DNA of 64,000 nt. Source: Cymbidium sinense. Its lineage: Eukaryota; Streptophyta; Magnoliopsida; Asparagales; Orchidaceae. Made by a program: the position numbers and the translations under genes. The stretch covers positions 149,551,834-149,615,833 of the forward strand of contig CM038217.1 in assembly GCA_021442155.1 (NCBI GenBank). Reading direction: 5' to 3'. This document shows, piece after piece, positions 35,991-48,170 of the stretch; the stretch's first letter is position 1, and every line of letters begins with the position of its first letter. The notes under the pieces are model-generated. The model made no database searches. It was given only the letters and a program-made list of their open reading frames with translations, and was not told the origin of the DNA.

Positions 35991-36640
35991 ATGGTAATGA
36001 TGAAGCTTGAGAACCTTGTAGGACCGACAATTTGGTTGATGACAGAATCCCCAAAGATGTTGATGCTCTTGACACTTTTGTGATGGCTAACTCTATAATC
36101 AAAGCCTCATACTTGATTTTTATTATTGGTGCGAGGGTTGGAAAGATAGTATGAGAATCTCATCATAGCAGGAGTTAGGAGAACTAATTCTACCCCTACC
36201 TTTCCCGGAAGAGTAGATTATGGTGCTTCCCCTTTATGAAAAGAAGGGCACCATCAAAATACATCTCCCATCGGTTGTCAACCTCCCTAAGTTCATGATT
36301 TGTTCATCGAGATTGTCACTAAGCGAGAATCTAAGGAAGTGGGTGTGTTCAGAAATTTAGTGCTGTCCTTTTATCGCATGGAGGGTATAATGTGATATCA
36401 AATGAGAGAATCATGGACCATCATGCCAAATCCAAATAGCATTGGTGTTTGTTAAGATACTAGATTGGTTATGGAGATCAAGTTCACCTTATGAGAAAGC
36501 ATATAGTGTCGGTAGCAAAGATCAAAGCTAAGGTAATGTTTCTCAATAGGTGGATAGTTTTCACTTGAGGAGAATCAAATGATGGTTGAGTAGAGAAGTG
36601 TTCTCCTTCCCTTCATTGGCTTGGGGCCATAGAAGAGAGT
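35991..36640 (-). pseudogene. Second (archaeal-type) RNase H and end of first RNase H, element B
   Basis: On the minus strand NIFGDS is encoded at about 36,045-36,065 and WEMYFDGA at about 36,250-36,275. These are the same landmarks as in A at 7,650-7,885, with about the same spacing. The stretch between is frameshifted. The region 36,320-36,640 holds remnants of the first RNase H (HDGPFSQFDI-like). Confidence 0.62.
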
Positions 36641-37640
36641 CATCCAATCAATGTAGAGGATGAGTGGCTTTGGATAGGGGCTAGGCGGTACTTCACCAAA
36701 TATGATGTCTTCAAAACATGACACTTATCATCCCTTGAACTTGGCATCCTTTTGAGTCTGAGAAAACTTGCATCTCCAATGTTGGAGATAAAGCATCTTA
36801 GATACGCTAATCATCCTTGGAAGGATCTGAGTTGAGTTAAACTCTTAAGAGGTGGCATTTATAAGATAACTTTAATCTTTTCTGGATCTATTTCTATTCC
36901 ATAGTGTTGGACAACAAACCCAAGAATTTTCCCACACACTCACAATGCACTTGAGGATTCATTTTGAGGTTATATTATCTTAACCATTCGAAAACTACTC
37001 TCAAGTCAAAGAGATGGTCTTCCTTTTCTCTACTCTTGACTACTAGATCATCAACATAGCACTCAACCTGATGATGGATGAGTTCATTGAAGATCTGAGT
37101 CATGGCCCATTGGTATGTAGCACCAGCATTTTTAAGGCTGAAAGGCATGACCCTATAACAAAAAGATTCCGGGTTGAAGTAGTGTTTCTTTCATCTTGAG
37201 ACATCTTGATTTGGTTATAGCTAGATGACCCATCCATGAAGAGAAAATTGCATGAGATGAGGCGTGATGTCCACCATTAATTTTGGTATAGGAAGAAAAC
37301 TCATCCTTAGGACATGCCTTATTTAAGTCCTAAAATTGATGCATATGCAATTTGGCCATTCTTCTTCTTAATTGGGATGACATTGGCTAACGGTGGGTAT
37401 TTTTTTTCCTGAAACCAACATCGATCGTTTCTTGACTTTAAAATGATTGTTCAATTTCTAATTGCATGTCTAGGAGCTTGCTTGATAGGGTTAGCATTAG
37501 GATCTATTGCTAGCTTGTGGACTGCTACGATAGGAGATAATCCAGACATCTTTTTATAACTCCATGCAAAGCAGTCATTAAACTCAGTCAATAGCCTAAC
37601 TAAGTCATTAGTTTCTTCTTCATTCAATCAACGATATGTC
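36641..37640 (-). pseudogene. pol: Reverse transcriptase remnant, element B
   Basis: The catalytic YVDD is intact at 37,047-37,058 (minus), within MTQIFNELIHHQVECYVDDL. The A copy has YIDD and a stop in place of Q, so B keeps the ancestral residue there. The upstream block around KKNGQ (about 37,345-37,365) and the downstream connection block (KIKAI/PPPK-like, about 36,830-36,890) are recognisable but frameshifted. The central MDGS..GYNQI segment is partly deleted compared with A. Confidence 0.78.
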
Positions 37641-38660
37641 GTGGATTTTCTTCTAAGGTTGATTTCTTTAAGCTTGTCAATTATTGAATGAATCTCCTCT
37701 TCAAATTTTGGTGGTGCATCTTTGATTTGGATCATCTATCAGATTTCTAAACACACATTCTCATAAGAGTTGGTGTTGTGTGAAAGAACTATCGACTCCA
37801 AATGATTGGTAATAACCAAGCAATAATCATCATCGATTGGACCACTTAAATCTAGTCCCCTTGATTGTTTTGCATACTATTGTATTCCATAGCTTCTTAA
37901 TACTACCTATGCGACCATGTATGAGGAACCAAACCTTTCTATAAGATTATGAACACAAGGAGTAAAAGTGGTAATTCCATTAATTCTTTAAATGAATCCT
38001 CAAGTTCTACATCAACTTTGGACTTGAGGATGATGATCCCAAAAGAATCTCTTGCTTCATATCATGGAAGACTTAGGGGCTTCCTTAACTACTAAACCTT
38101 CAACTTTTTTGAGATGAAAGTGAGGTTAGAGCTAAGGTTCCCAAATGATAATAGTTTCACATAAACACATTTGAATACTTTGCTTTTCGGAGGCTTGGTC
38201 TTGATCAGCTCGAGTCACCTCCAATGAAACCACTAGAGGGTTGGTGGTATGCTAATCATTAGACTCATCCTCGCTGATTCCAAGTCTATGTGAATAGTAG
38301 GGTACTCTATGAATTGGAACATAACCTTGGTGATGGCCAACAGTCTTCCTCTATTTACTCTTTCTACCTGCGGTGGAGGTTGAGTCATCTACCCACATGT
38401 CCATATGATGGAATGAACGTGGGTGGAATGTGATATGTGGATCTATTTCTTCTTCAATTCCCTTTCTTGTTCACTTGGATTTTCATTTTCTTTTCTTTTT
38501 CTTTTGCTTTTCTTTTCTTCATTTTCTTTTTTTTTGAGTTTTGTCCAAGTTCATGAGAAAGTGTTTTGAGGAAGATAGTAGGTCGCATCCTCATATCTCA
38601 ACCTCTCTAACAAAATGGCTTTTCATCTCCATTGACATTATCCCATCCTTTTGAACTTGA
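37641..38660 (-). pseudogene. Protease-RT spacer, element B
   Basis: It corresponds to A 5,087-6,289. It contains the pyrimidine-rich complement of the Lys/Glu-coding tract at about 38,440-38,560 and fragments matching the acidic segment (about 37,660-37,760). Frames are broken throughout, and no enzymatic domain is seen. Confidence 0.45.
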
Positions 38661-39240
38661 TGCGATGGAGGGAGGATGGAATTATCTTATTCATGTATCC
38701 AAGGCCTAGAACAAAGCGGTGAAGTAAAATAAATATAAAACTTGGCTTTGGTCTTCCAGTCACCTATCTCCAAAGGTAACACTATGGAACCTAAAGCTCA
38801 CCTTGTTCATTGAATCCTCTCAACATCATCTGATCTCCTTGGAGTGTGGAGATGTCGATCCTCAAATAGGCAAGGGTCTTTAGACTCATAATGTTCATCG
38901 ATGCACTTGGATCGATGAGAACTCTTGTAAGTCTAAATCTGCCCATGTCAATTGTGATGTAGAGGGGACGGTATTGTTGCAAGTCCCCAGAAGAAGGTCT
39001 TCATCTGTGAAAGTGATCCCATGGGCTTCTTTTATGTAATGTGCCTCCTCACCAATTGACTAAGCATATCAAGGAGAGCCTTGATTAATGATTCCCTCAT
39101 CTCTTTGGATAAGACAAGGGCATCATATATGCTTAGATGGAAACTTTCTTAGGTGAGAGAAACATTGTAGTCCACCTTGGTGATAAGCATATATAATGGA
39201 GCATCACGTGGAGGGCTTCTTGATCCTTTGTACCAATGAC
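38661..39240 (-). pseudogene. Aspartic protease remnant, element B
   Basis: The open stretch 38,791-38,982 encodes RPLYITIDMGRFRLTRVLID, then PSASMNIMSLKTLAYLRIDI. This is the retropepsin active-site region: hydrophobic-hydrophobic-D followed by a small-residue turn. The usual D-[ST]-G or D-G-G/A turn is D-P-S-A here, so activity would be doubtful even if the frame were open. B preserves this site better than A, where base loss has shifted the frame. Confidence 0.68.
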
Positions 39241-40360
39241 TTATTTCCTCATCTTGAGGTGCCTAGAGGTAGAACCTTGCCACTATGAGGTTGACTTGGT
39301 GATCTCTTATGGTAGGGTAATGGAAGGTTCTACTGCATCGCTCACCTGCTTCTCCTATGGGACCCTCAAAATTGATGATTCCAAGTCTATCTCAAGAGGT
39401 GAACCCATAGTATTAGTAGGAAAAGTCCAACTCACGAATCGAAAGAGGAAGATCAATTATTATAGTTATTTTGACTTGAAGAGTTATCATTAGGAATAGA
39501 AGTAGACAACCCATCAGGAGTGATATAGATGTAATTCAAGCTAGATTTATTCTTCAATTTCTTGGATTTGATAGGAGGTATAATGTAAAAATCAAGTAAA
39601 GTAATAATGGTAAGGGATTTGATGCCATCATCCGCTGATACAAGATGCCTATTAGCAGAAGAAGAGCTAGGCAGTAGATAGTCGATGTGGTAGCTAAAAT
39701 GGACTAGAGGCTGGGCTTCGATTGGTTGCTTTGCTATCGGTAGCACATGCTGTTGAGCTCCCCTTTCGAGTTGGCACGGCAACTTGCAAACCTTCCTTGA
39801 TGTTGGAGGTTTGAGCTGACTTAAGTGAGGAAAGTTTCTTGATCTTCTGAATATCTTTTTAAAGATTTTGGATAAGGAGATATCCCAACCTTCTTTAATT
39901 TCAGAAGGATCACAAGTTTCCCCAAGGATTATCCTAATGGAATTGGGTGGTTGTTCCACATGGTATTCCTTCAGGATAACTACAGCACTGGTCTTGAAGC
40001 TATGTTGAAGCCAGTTCTTAAATGTGAAGCAATCTTCCAAAACATGACCTAGCATGGTGGTAGGGGCAAAGTTAGGATCATGGCTTTTTCCCACTTCCTC
40101 ATCTCTAGGCTGGGTAAAATAGCTTCTTTAAGAGATTCTTAAAGATCTTTGATTACCTCCCTCTTAAATGAATAAGGCTTGTTAAGTTTATCCAAAAGAG
40201 TAGGTGGACCATAGCTACCTTGGGTATGTGTACCACTCTTGATGATGTGGCGAGGAGGCTAAGTATGGAGAGGCTATGTGGTGGCAGGTTCGATGGTGGT
40301 AGAGGGTGGAAGTGAAGGCTGAGGTCATGGTCTCTGATCTCTAGCTAGTTGCTTTATCCT
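39241..40360 (-). pseudogene. Gag C-terminal region with zinc-knuckle remnant, element B
   Basis: The longest intact frame in the window, 213 codons, is at 39,453-40,094. It starts within FAPTTMLGHVLEDCFTFKNW, a degenerate zinc knuckle in which GH....C is kept but the first Cys and His are changed. A linker with LVSADDGIKS, SLNYIYI and SIPNDNSSS follows, matching A 4,080-4,270. In a live element this region would bind the RNA genome. The flanks are frameshifted. Confidence 0.65.
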
Positions 40361-40930
40361 TATCCTTGTCTCAGCTTCTTCTCATACCTTCTATGGCTTT
40401 ACTTTGGGCAATTGGTCTTGAAAAGGTATTTTTTCTCTCCTTGTAAGCCTTGTTGATTAACTTCTCAAAAGTTAAAGTTTTGATGGTGAAGCCCTTAAGC
40501 ATGAAGGCGACTAAACCATGGATATTCTTTATAAGAATCTTAATTGCATGTTGCTCAGATAGTTGTGGTTTGCATTTCATACTTAGATTATGCCATCGAG
40601 AATATAATCAATAAGGGACTCACCTTGGTGTTGTTGTGCTACAACAAGATCATAACCCTTTGAGCTCCAACAAACCTCTTGATAAAGAGTTGCTCCTCGA
40701 AATGTCTTTCTTGAACTATTGGGAAGTTCAACATACCAATCAAAATATCCCTTGCTAATACTAATGAAGAGGCGAATAGCAAAGCATTTGTAGGCAACAT
40801 AATTAAAAAGTGATCTGCCGGGTTTCCGCCATCAAAACTCTTGAAGAAGGTGGTAACCCTTGGGATATTGGATTGCATCAAATTCTCTGGTAGGGTCTAC
40901 CCTTTGGGATGATCCTCCCAGGGCTTGAGC
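40361..40930 (-). pseudogene. gag: Gag core remnant, element B
   Basis: Two open pieces. 40,639-40,881 encodes FKSFDGGNPADHF and FEEQLFIKRFVGAQR; 40,371-40,580 encodes LSEQHAIKILIKNIHG and TFEKLINKAY. Together they cover the same core as A 2,788-3,264. In-frame deletions have removed part of the central helices (the FDWYAELL block). Confidence 0.72.
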
Positions 40931-42503
40931 TTCCTTTTCTCAACCATGGACTTGATATCTTTCTCTTGTATGGAGGTACTTTCCTACCTTCTATACATGC
41001 TTTGGTGCTACCTTTACTAATGGTAAAGTCTTGGTTTGGTCCAAGACATGCACCAACTTGACTAGTCTCTTGGTAGGATGAATCGGGCTTATTTACAATC
41101 TGCTAATAACTCTCATGCTTCTCACCATCCTATCTATTTTTCATCTTTATTTTATTTGTATCGAGGTGTTGGGCGTGTCTTCTGCTCACCTCATCACCTT
41201 CCATAGCTTCTTCTCGAGGAGGATCCCTTAGTATCTACCATGCAAACCTTGAGTCTCCCAATAAATCATCTTCATTGGGATCAAAGCGATCTTCTCCTCA
41301 TAGACCAATCTATTTTAGATCTCTTTCTTTTCCATGAAATAGTGAGATGTCCTAAAAGAATGATCTATCAAAATTGGCACAAATGTTTTTGGTGGGATCA
41401 CATCATGAATGTGAGGCACCGGACCTCTCTTTGAAAATCCTTGTGGCTTTTTCAGTGAATATGCACTCGGCTCCTTGACTCTAGGGGTGTCACTCCAAGG
41501 AGGTTCTAATCTCTGCATATTAAATTTCCCTCTCTATAATTTTACTTCATCTTCCACAAAACAAGATGGTAGATATCACTTGATGTTGGGCTCCCTTGAG
41601 ATCCTCTTTCTCCCCAAATGTGGCCTTCATGGCCTTGGTGAGATGCTTTGACGAGGTGGCGGTGGATGGGGGTAGGCGTGTTGGAGACACCGACTCTCTT
41701 AAAATAGGGGCCCTCCTCCTGTGGGAAATAGTCCCTGTAAGTAGAATACTTTGTATGTGATCGATGCGGGTAACGGCAAGAATCAATGAGTGCAGGATTG
41801 CAAACCTCCTCTCTCTAAGATATGAGTTGTAGTATGGGCCTCGGCCCTCTTCATAGATGTTTCCCTGCTATGGGGATAACATATCTTAAAAATTGAGCTC
41901 ACTCAGAATGTGGTAGGCTCCCACCAACCTAGGTTGGAGGCCGCATATGACCTCCTCCCTCGGGAATATGGGTTGGGCTCATGGTGGAGGTGAAGTATGG
42001 ATCCTCTAGCATCCTCTCTAGACCCGAGAGGATGGAATGGGTTCTTTGTAACTGGGAAATCAAAGTGGGGAAACTCCTGATTGATCATGTAGCCCTCCAT
42101 CTCCCCGCGATGTGTATGGTACCACATCATGGTTTTATTCCTCCTTTGAGTCTTTAGGGGAGAGTAAGCAACCTCAAAGGGGGAGATAATCTTTGGGATC
42201 AGAGGAGCCTTATGAGAGAGTGCTTGACCCTTCTGGGTACAGAAATAAGCCTTGGCATTATCATAGATCTTGTGCGAGCACTTGTAGAAACTATCATTGC
42301 CTTCCTCTTGTGAGGGATATCAGTGGAAAGTCAATTTGAATGATGGCGCACCCTATGATCCTACTTGTGAGGGGAGTGCCCTCATAGGTAATCCGTTCCC
42401 CCTCAAAACCTCATCCAAAATGAATGAGGTGGGCATAATGATAAGGAAGGGCCGATCGAGCCAAGTCCATCCTGGGAAAGGTAAACACATACTTGTGCGC
42501 CAT
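40931..42503 (-). pseudogene. 5' part of gag with preserved start, element B
   Basis: Start ATG at 42,503 (minus), MAHKYVFTFPRMDLARSALP, then a stop after about 27 codons. The start is chosen because A has the same position mutated to ATG-TAG and because the hairpin array ends just upstream. Open pieces at 41,903-42,130, 41,547-41,786 and 41,315-41,518 are fragments of this poorly conserved region. No domain is recognised. Confidence 0.5.
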
Positions 42504-44770
42504 TTATATCAACTAAATTGACTAATTGAAAGCGTACTGAAAAGAGTCGCAATGTTGAAAATAAACTTGAATCATTTTGTTGACTTTGAATTTAATTTAG
42601 AATTTGAACCCATACTCAACATCTTGAAAATGTTAAGTCAGTTCAAATGATTTAGAATAGATTTTGATTTGATTGGAAGAGGAATTTTTTGATATAGAAT
42701 CCACTTTCAACAAATTTGGATATGTTGAAAATGGGTTCAAATATTTTTTTGAAGGATGCTTCCATAGGTTCATATTTGAGTTTTAATTTTGACTTTGAGG
42801 ACCCTTTATTTAACAAATTTAGGTATGTTAAAGTAAAGGGTTAATTTGCTTTTGTTTTGGATTTGAGATTTTTGGAATTCATTCGCTTAGCAAATTTGGG
42901 TATGCTAAGTAAGATGTTTGAAAACAATTTCTTTTTTTTTTGTTTCTTTGTTTGTTTTGCTTTGTGAATCATTTTGTGACTTTGAAAAGAGAAATGAAAA
43001 TTTCCATTTAGCAAATTTAGGTATTCTAAATGAAAAAAAATCCAAGTGTGTTTTATTTTTTGAAATTTTTGAAAATAGGATTCTTAGCAAATTTAAGTAT
43101 GCTAAGAAAATCTTAATGTGTTTTCTTTCGATTTTAATTTGACTTTAAAAAGTAGGATCCTTAGCATATTTAAGTATTCTAAGGGAATCCTAATGTGTTT
43201 TATCTTGATTTGTTTTTTGAAAAGTAAGATCCTTAGCAAATTTAAGCTAGGAAATAATGTGTTTCTTTTGATTTTGATTTTGATTTTGAAAAGTAGGATC
43301 CTTAGCAAATTTAAGTATGCTAAGGGAATCCTAATGTGTTTCTCTTTGATTTTGATTTGATTTTGATTTGATTTTGGGCTGAAAGTGGAGACTTCACTTT
43401 AGCAAATATGGTATGCTAAGATGAAGTTTCACTTAATTTTTGTGAAATTTCATTTGGAAATTTGAGTATGCTAAATGAAATTCCAAAGATGTGTTCAAAA
43501 TTTTGTGTTTTCATTTTAATTTGAGATGGAGACTTCACTTTAGCAAATATGGTATGCTAAAGAATGAAGTTCCAAAAGTGTTTTGAAAATTTTTGTTAAA
43601 TGGAAATTTCACTTAGCAAATTTGAGTATGCTAAATGAATTTCCAAAAAAAGGTGTTTCAAATTTTTGTTTTAGATTTTGAAAAGGAGAGACTTCATTTT
43701 AACAAATGGGGTATGCTAAATTGAAGTTCCAAATATGTTTTGAAAGTTTTTGAGGAATGAAGATATTACTTAGTAAATTTGAATATGTTAAATGAAATTC
43801 CAAAAGTGTGTTTAAAATTTTTGTTTTTGAAAGGGAGGTTTCATTCTAGCAAATGGGATATGCTAAATTGAAGTTCCAAATATGTTTTGAAAATTTTGTT
43901 TTTGGCCAATTTTTTTTTTTTTTTGAAAAGAGAGATGTTCATTTAACAAATTTGGGTATGTTAGAAGGAAATCAATTATGTTTTATTTTTCAAAGGTGTA
44001 TATTTTGTTTGTGATTATTGCTTTTTGTTTTAAAGAGAAAATCCCAACCTAGTCATATATGAAATATGTTAAGTGGCATTTCAAAATAATGTTACTTCAT
44101 TTGGAAATGAAATTTCCATTCAATAAATTTTGGTATATTGAATGGAGATATTCATATGTGCTTTTGGAAAATTTATTTATTTTTATTTTATTTGAAAATG
44201 AGACCTTCACCCAATAAGTGTGGGTATACTGAATGGAGAGGTTTCATATGTGTTTATTTTATTATTATTATTTTTTTGAAAATGTGAAAATCCCAACCTA
44301 ACACATGTGGAATGTGTTAAGTGGAATTTCAAAGTTATGATTTTGCTTGAAGAGGTAATATCCATTCAACACATTTGGATGTATTGAATGGAAAGGCCCA
44401 TCTTCAAATTTTATGCTTTTGAAAATATGATTGTTGGAATTTTATTTTGAAAATGAGGTCTTCACCAAAAATGAATTGAGTGAAGAAACTCACTTGTACT
44501 TTTAGAAAATGTAATTGTTGGAATTTTATTTTTTGTAAAGATGATCCTACATATAACAATCATGAAGATTGTTAGATGAAGGTGATTTAGGAAAACTTTT
44601 GTGCAAAATATTTTATTATGTGCATTTTGAAAGAGTGTTCTTTTTGAAAAGCAAGATTTCTATTAAAGATTTATTTTATCTTTATTATTTTAGAATGAAC
44701 CTTTCCTTAACATGAAAATGGTAAGGAAGAAGTCTTTAATTAATTCTCTTTGTTTCAATTTTTATTTTTA
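42504..44770 (-). repeat. Leader hairpin array of element B (about 25 units)
   Basis: Tandem units of about 70-100 bp, each with an inverted repeat. Examples: 42,801-42,815 with 42,826-42,841 (15 bp with one bulged base); 43,294-43,307 with 43,318-43,333 (14 bp with a 2-base bulge); 44,115-44,125 with 44,136-44,146 (TCCATTCAATA/TATTGAATGGA, 11 bp, 10-base loop); 44,299-44,306 with 44,312-44,319; 44,554-44,561 with 44,567-44,574 (TAACAATC/GATTGTTA). The paired arms differ from unit to unit, yet complementarity is kept. Pairing is least regular at 43,225-43,255 and 43,765-44,080. From 44,771 to the PBS there are about 170 bp without repeats. Confidence 0.82.
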
Positions 44771-44944
44771 CCCATTGGAGAACCCAACGGGGGTTTTAAG
44801 ACCAATGCAGGGTGAGGTCGTAAAAACCTAAAGATGTTGGCTAAATTAACTTAAGGATGAAATAAGCTAAGTGCCAACAGAAAGAAAGATAGTCTTGGAT
44901 TCATACCAAAGTACAAACCCACTATCGATACTTGAAGACAACGA

Positions 44945-44962
44945 TCCCCAGTGGGGTTTCCA
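44945..44962 (-). promoter_or_regulatory. Primer-binding site of element B
   Basis: The minus strand reads TGGAAACCCCACTGGGGA, starting with TGG (pairs with tRNA 3' CCA). It lies 10 bases inside the LTR end (TTCACCA, complement at 44,973). It matches 15 of 18 positions of TGGCGACTCCACTGGGGA, the form I recall for Tat-lineage plant elements. The tRNA partner is not verified. This site fixes the orientation and the LTR boundary of B. Confidence 0.7.
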
Positions 44963-45872
44963 GAAAAATCTATGGTGAAATTTTTATGAGGAATTTCTAA
45001 AAGAGGAAAGGGTATACTTCCATGTTCACTCTATGTGGGATAAAATGAAGATATAAACATACTTCTTTTTTTTATGCATTTTGACACTACATAGATCCAC
45101 AGATGTTCTTATTGAGGGTGATCGGGTGCACTATCTCGAAAGATTGAAGTCACCACCCTACAATGAACCTAATCACCTCAACAAGGACTCCTATGTATAA
45201 TGGGTCTACATGTGTACCTAAGATTCTTCCCCTACTTTACATGAAAAGGTAAAGTAAGTTTTATTTTAAATTGGGTTCATTAAGTTTCATACAGGGTCAA
45301 GCCCTTATAGTTAATTACATCTTAAGGAATGAGATTCCTTAAGAATACTCTCGATTAAGGTAAATGATCATTATCTCGAAAGATTTCAAAGGTAGGACTA
45401 TCAATCAATTGGTTTATTTTTAGAAAGATCAAGTGTGATCGATCAAGAGGAGGAGTTATGAAGCCAAAGAGATAAGTAGAGATTCTTAGGATACTAGAAA
45501 ACCTAGCAAGCATCTCAAATCTATGGTTGGGCTTTATATTTTTTTGAAATTGATTTATTTGTTTGAGTTAAATTTTGTTAGAAATTTAGGGCTTACATAA
45601 TCATGTTATGAAAATTCCAGAGGTGAGGATTTATGCTTATATGCCCAAAGGGAGAAGCAACCTCGAACCTAAATCTGAGCTTTGGCAGGGCCAAAACATG
45701 ACCTAAATCTAAGATAAAAAATGGGTATTTGGTTTTACCTCCACAAGAGAGGACCACTTGGACTTACAATCACATGGGGTGGTTGCCAACTAACTCCTCC
45801 TATTTTAATTAAATGTAGGCCAAGTCATATGATTTTGCAAGATAAATTTAGAAGTTATTTGTTTATTTTGAA

Positions 45873-45972
45873 NNNNNNNNNNNNNNNNNNNNNNNNNNNN
45901 NNNNNNNNNNNNNNNNNNNNNNNNNNNNNNNNNNNNNNNNNNNNNNNNNNNNNNNNNNNNNNNNNNNNNNNN
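45873..45972. other. Assembly gap, 100 N
   Basis: Exactly 100 undetermined bases, the usual placeholder for a gap of unknown size. Sequence left of it matches about 11,050 and right of it about 13,090 of the antisense LTR copy in A, so roughly 2 kb is probably missing. Confidence 0.9.
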
Positions 45973-47817
45973 TGATTGTTTTAGTTTACATGTGTGATGT
46001 GGAGTTCTTCTTAAGTTATGATAAAGGGTGTATAGGAATGAATTTAGGCAAGTGTTATGTCCTTTTCAAATGGACTATACACTTTGACAAATCCCATACA
46101 AACCTATGTTAGAGAGAAGGAAATCACATAACACATTCTATACTATTTACATGCAAGTTTATAAGTACTTATAAATAACAAACTTTTCATTTATAATGTT
46201 TGATTTCTAAGTTTTGAAAATAGTTTTGGATTTAATAGTGATAATAGCCATTCATATCCTTACTTTAGCCAAAACATGTAATTTGACATAAAAGAAACAT
46301 TTCATTTTAATTTGATTTTTCAAAAGACATGAATGCACGATTTTCATATGACATACACATTTAGCATGCTAGAAAAGAAATAAAGTGATGCAAGCATGTA
46401 ATTTCATTCACTCTAATTAATTTCTAAAGACAATCTTATGGAATAAGATTATTTAAAGTGAATCAAAGTAGGTTTAAGGAAATTTTGATTTGGTTTTGAG
46501 TTTGATTTAAATTTAAGGAATGTGAAAAGGGTTTGCTGGTCCTAACCCATCTCCCACATGTGTGTGTTATTTTAGTTTAATTTTTAGAACCATTAAGTGG
46601 ATTTTATGTTTTACTTAGGTTAAGGTATTCATTATGTTAATTAATTACCCCTTACCTACACCACTTTAACATATTTATAATATGAGCCAATGTATGACAT
46701 AAAACCACAAGAAATTTAAATCAGCAATGCACCTAAGAAAGAAAGGGGCCTATTTTGGCTCACTATTAATGATTAATTAAGCTAAAGGTTTAATTTAAGT
46801 ACTTTCATAACCCTTTCCACACATATGGGTTAGATATGATTTCCTTAAGTTTACTTAGTTATTGAACACCCATCCACCCAAGAAGGAGATGATTAAGTTT
46901 AGATTGATTTGATTTTAAAATTTTGATTAATTAAGCATTTAATTAAGTGATTAAACTATTTAATTAATTTGCACTTTAATTAGATTTTTTATCCAAAATA
47001 AACTTAGGGGAAAATATTTGGAGAGGGCTCTAATCTCATTCCCTAAGTCTCACTCACTGTTCTAAGGTAATTAAGAAATTTAATTAATTTTATCACTATT
47101 TTATGGATTAATTAATCATTTAATTGATGAAGAGAATAATTAGAATGAACAAGAAAATACCCAATTAAGCCATTAATAAATCTCAAGAAAATTAGGGGAG
47201 GCAGATGTCATCCCACTAAATACACCTGAGAAGTTTGGGATTAATCAATGGGGTAATTAGGGAGTAATTAAGGTTATTAAGTTTTTAATTAAACTTTAAT
47301 TAAAAAATCTACTATTCAAATTCAATTAGAAATACTTTTATTGGATTTCCTCTAAATTATCTTTAAAATGAAGTTGAGTTTTGCATTTTTTTGGATTTCT
47401 TTTACAATTAGTTATGAATTTAGGAAGTTGCAGTTGATTTAAGTGATTTTATGAAGTATGTTAATTTATTTTAATAAAATAAATCATTTAAAACTCAAAA
47501 TTCAATATCTTCAAATTCAAAGGTTATTTTGACTTGAAATTTTATGGTAGGTGTATTTTACTTCAATTTTAATCTCTAAAATTTCAACTTAATCTCACAT
47601 GTATTTTGGTTTAATTAATAAAATTTGATTTTACTAAAACTCAAATTAAGCTCAAAATATTTAGTGAAATTTGGGGATTTTGGGTTTGTTGGAATCCTCT
47701 TGGAAAGAAATCCCATGAGCCCTTGTTTGCAATTTTTTGTTAATTATTTTATTTTCTATGATTTTTTTTTAAGTTTTGGTGATTTAAGTAATTTTTTAAA
47801 GAAAATCGATTTTCCTT

Positions 47818-48170
47818 TAGCTCGGTCGACAGCGCAACATTGACGTGGCAACGGGGCACCACATGGTGCCACGCGGTTGGATGCACTGTGCCGCGTGGAA
47901 CGCGCATGCCATGCGGTGCTGCATGATTGGCGTGTAGTGCGACGACGCATAGTGGCGAGAATCCAAGTCGCATGGGGAGAGCGGCCTTCGGTTTGATCCC
48001 ATTTCGATCACGGTCGGTGTCATCGGTCGTGTAATCCGGCCGATGGTGGATCGATGGCGATCGAACCATTGATCACGAGCCGATATGGACGGTCAAATGC
48101 ATCCGTGATTTGAAGACTGGATCGCATGATCAACGCGATGAGCCATCCGATCCGAAACCAGGATCGGATA
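47818..48170 (-). promoter_or_regulatory. GC-rich, CpG-rich patch in B's 5' LTR
   Basis: The richest such patch in the window, with runs such as GGTGCCACGCGG (47,864) and GTGCGACGACGCA (47,937). Three overlapping antisense frames cross it, but none is kept in the homologous patches at 14,588, 28,992, 53,520 or 59,090. It is therefore treated as a non-coding LTR segment, possibly promoter-related. Confidence 0.45.

Noticed and set aside
42504..44770. Leader array read as a CRISPR array
   Set aside because: Units are diverged, spacers are not unique sequences of constant length, no cas genes are present, and the context is a plant retrotransposon.
47749..48069. Overlapping antisense reading frames of 60-106 codons in the GC-rich patch
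   Set aside because: GC-rich sequence lacks stop codons by chance; none of the frames is open in the homologous patches of the other LTR copies.
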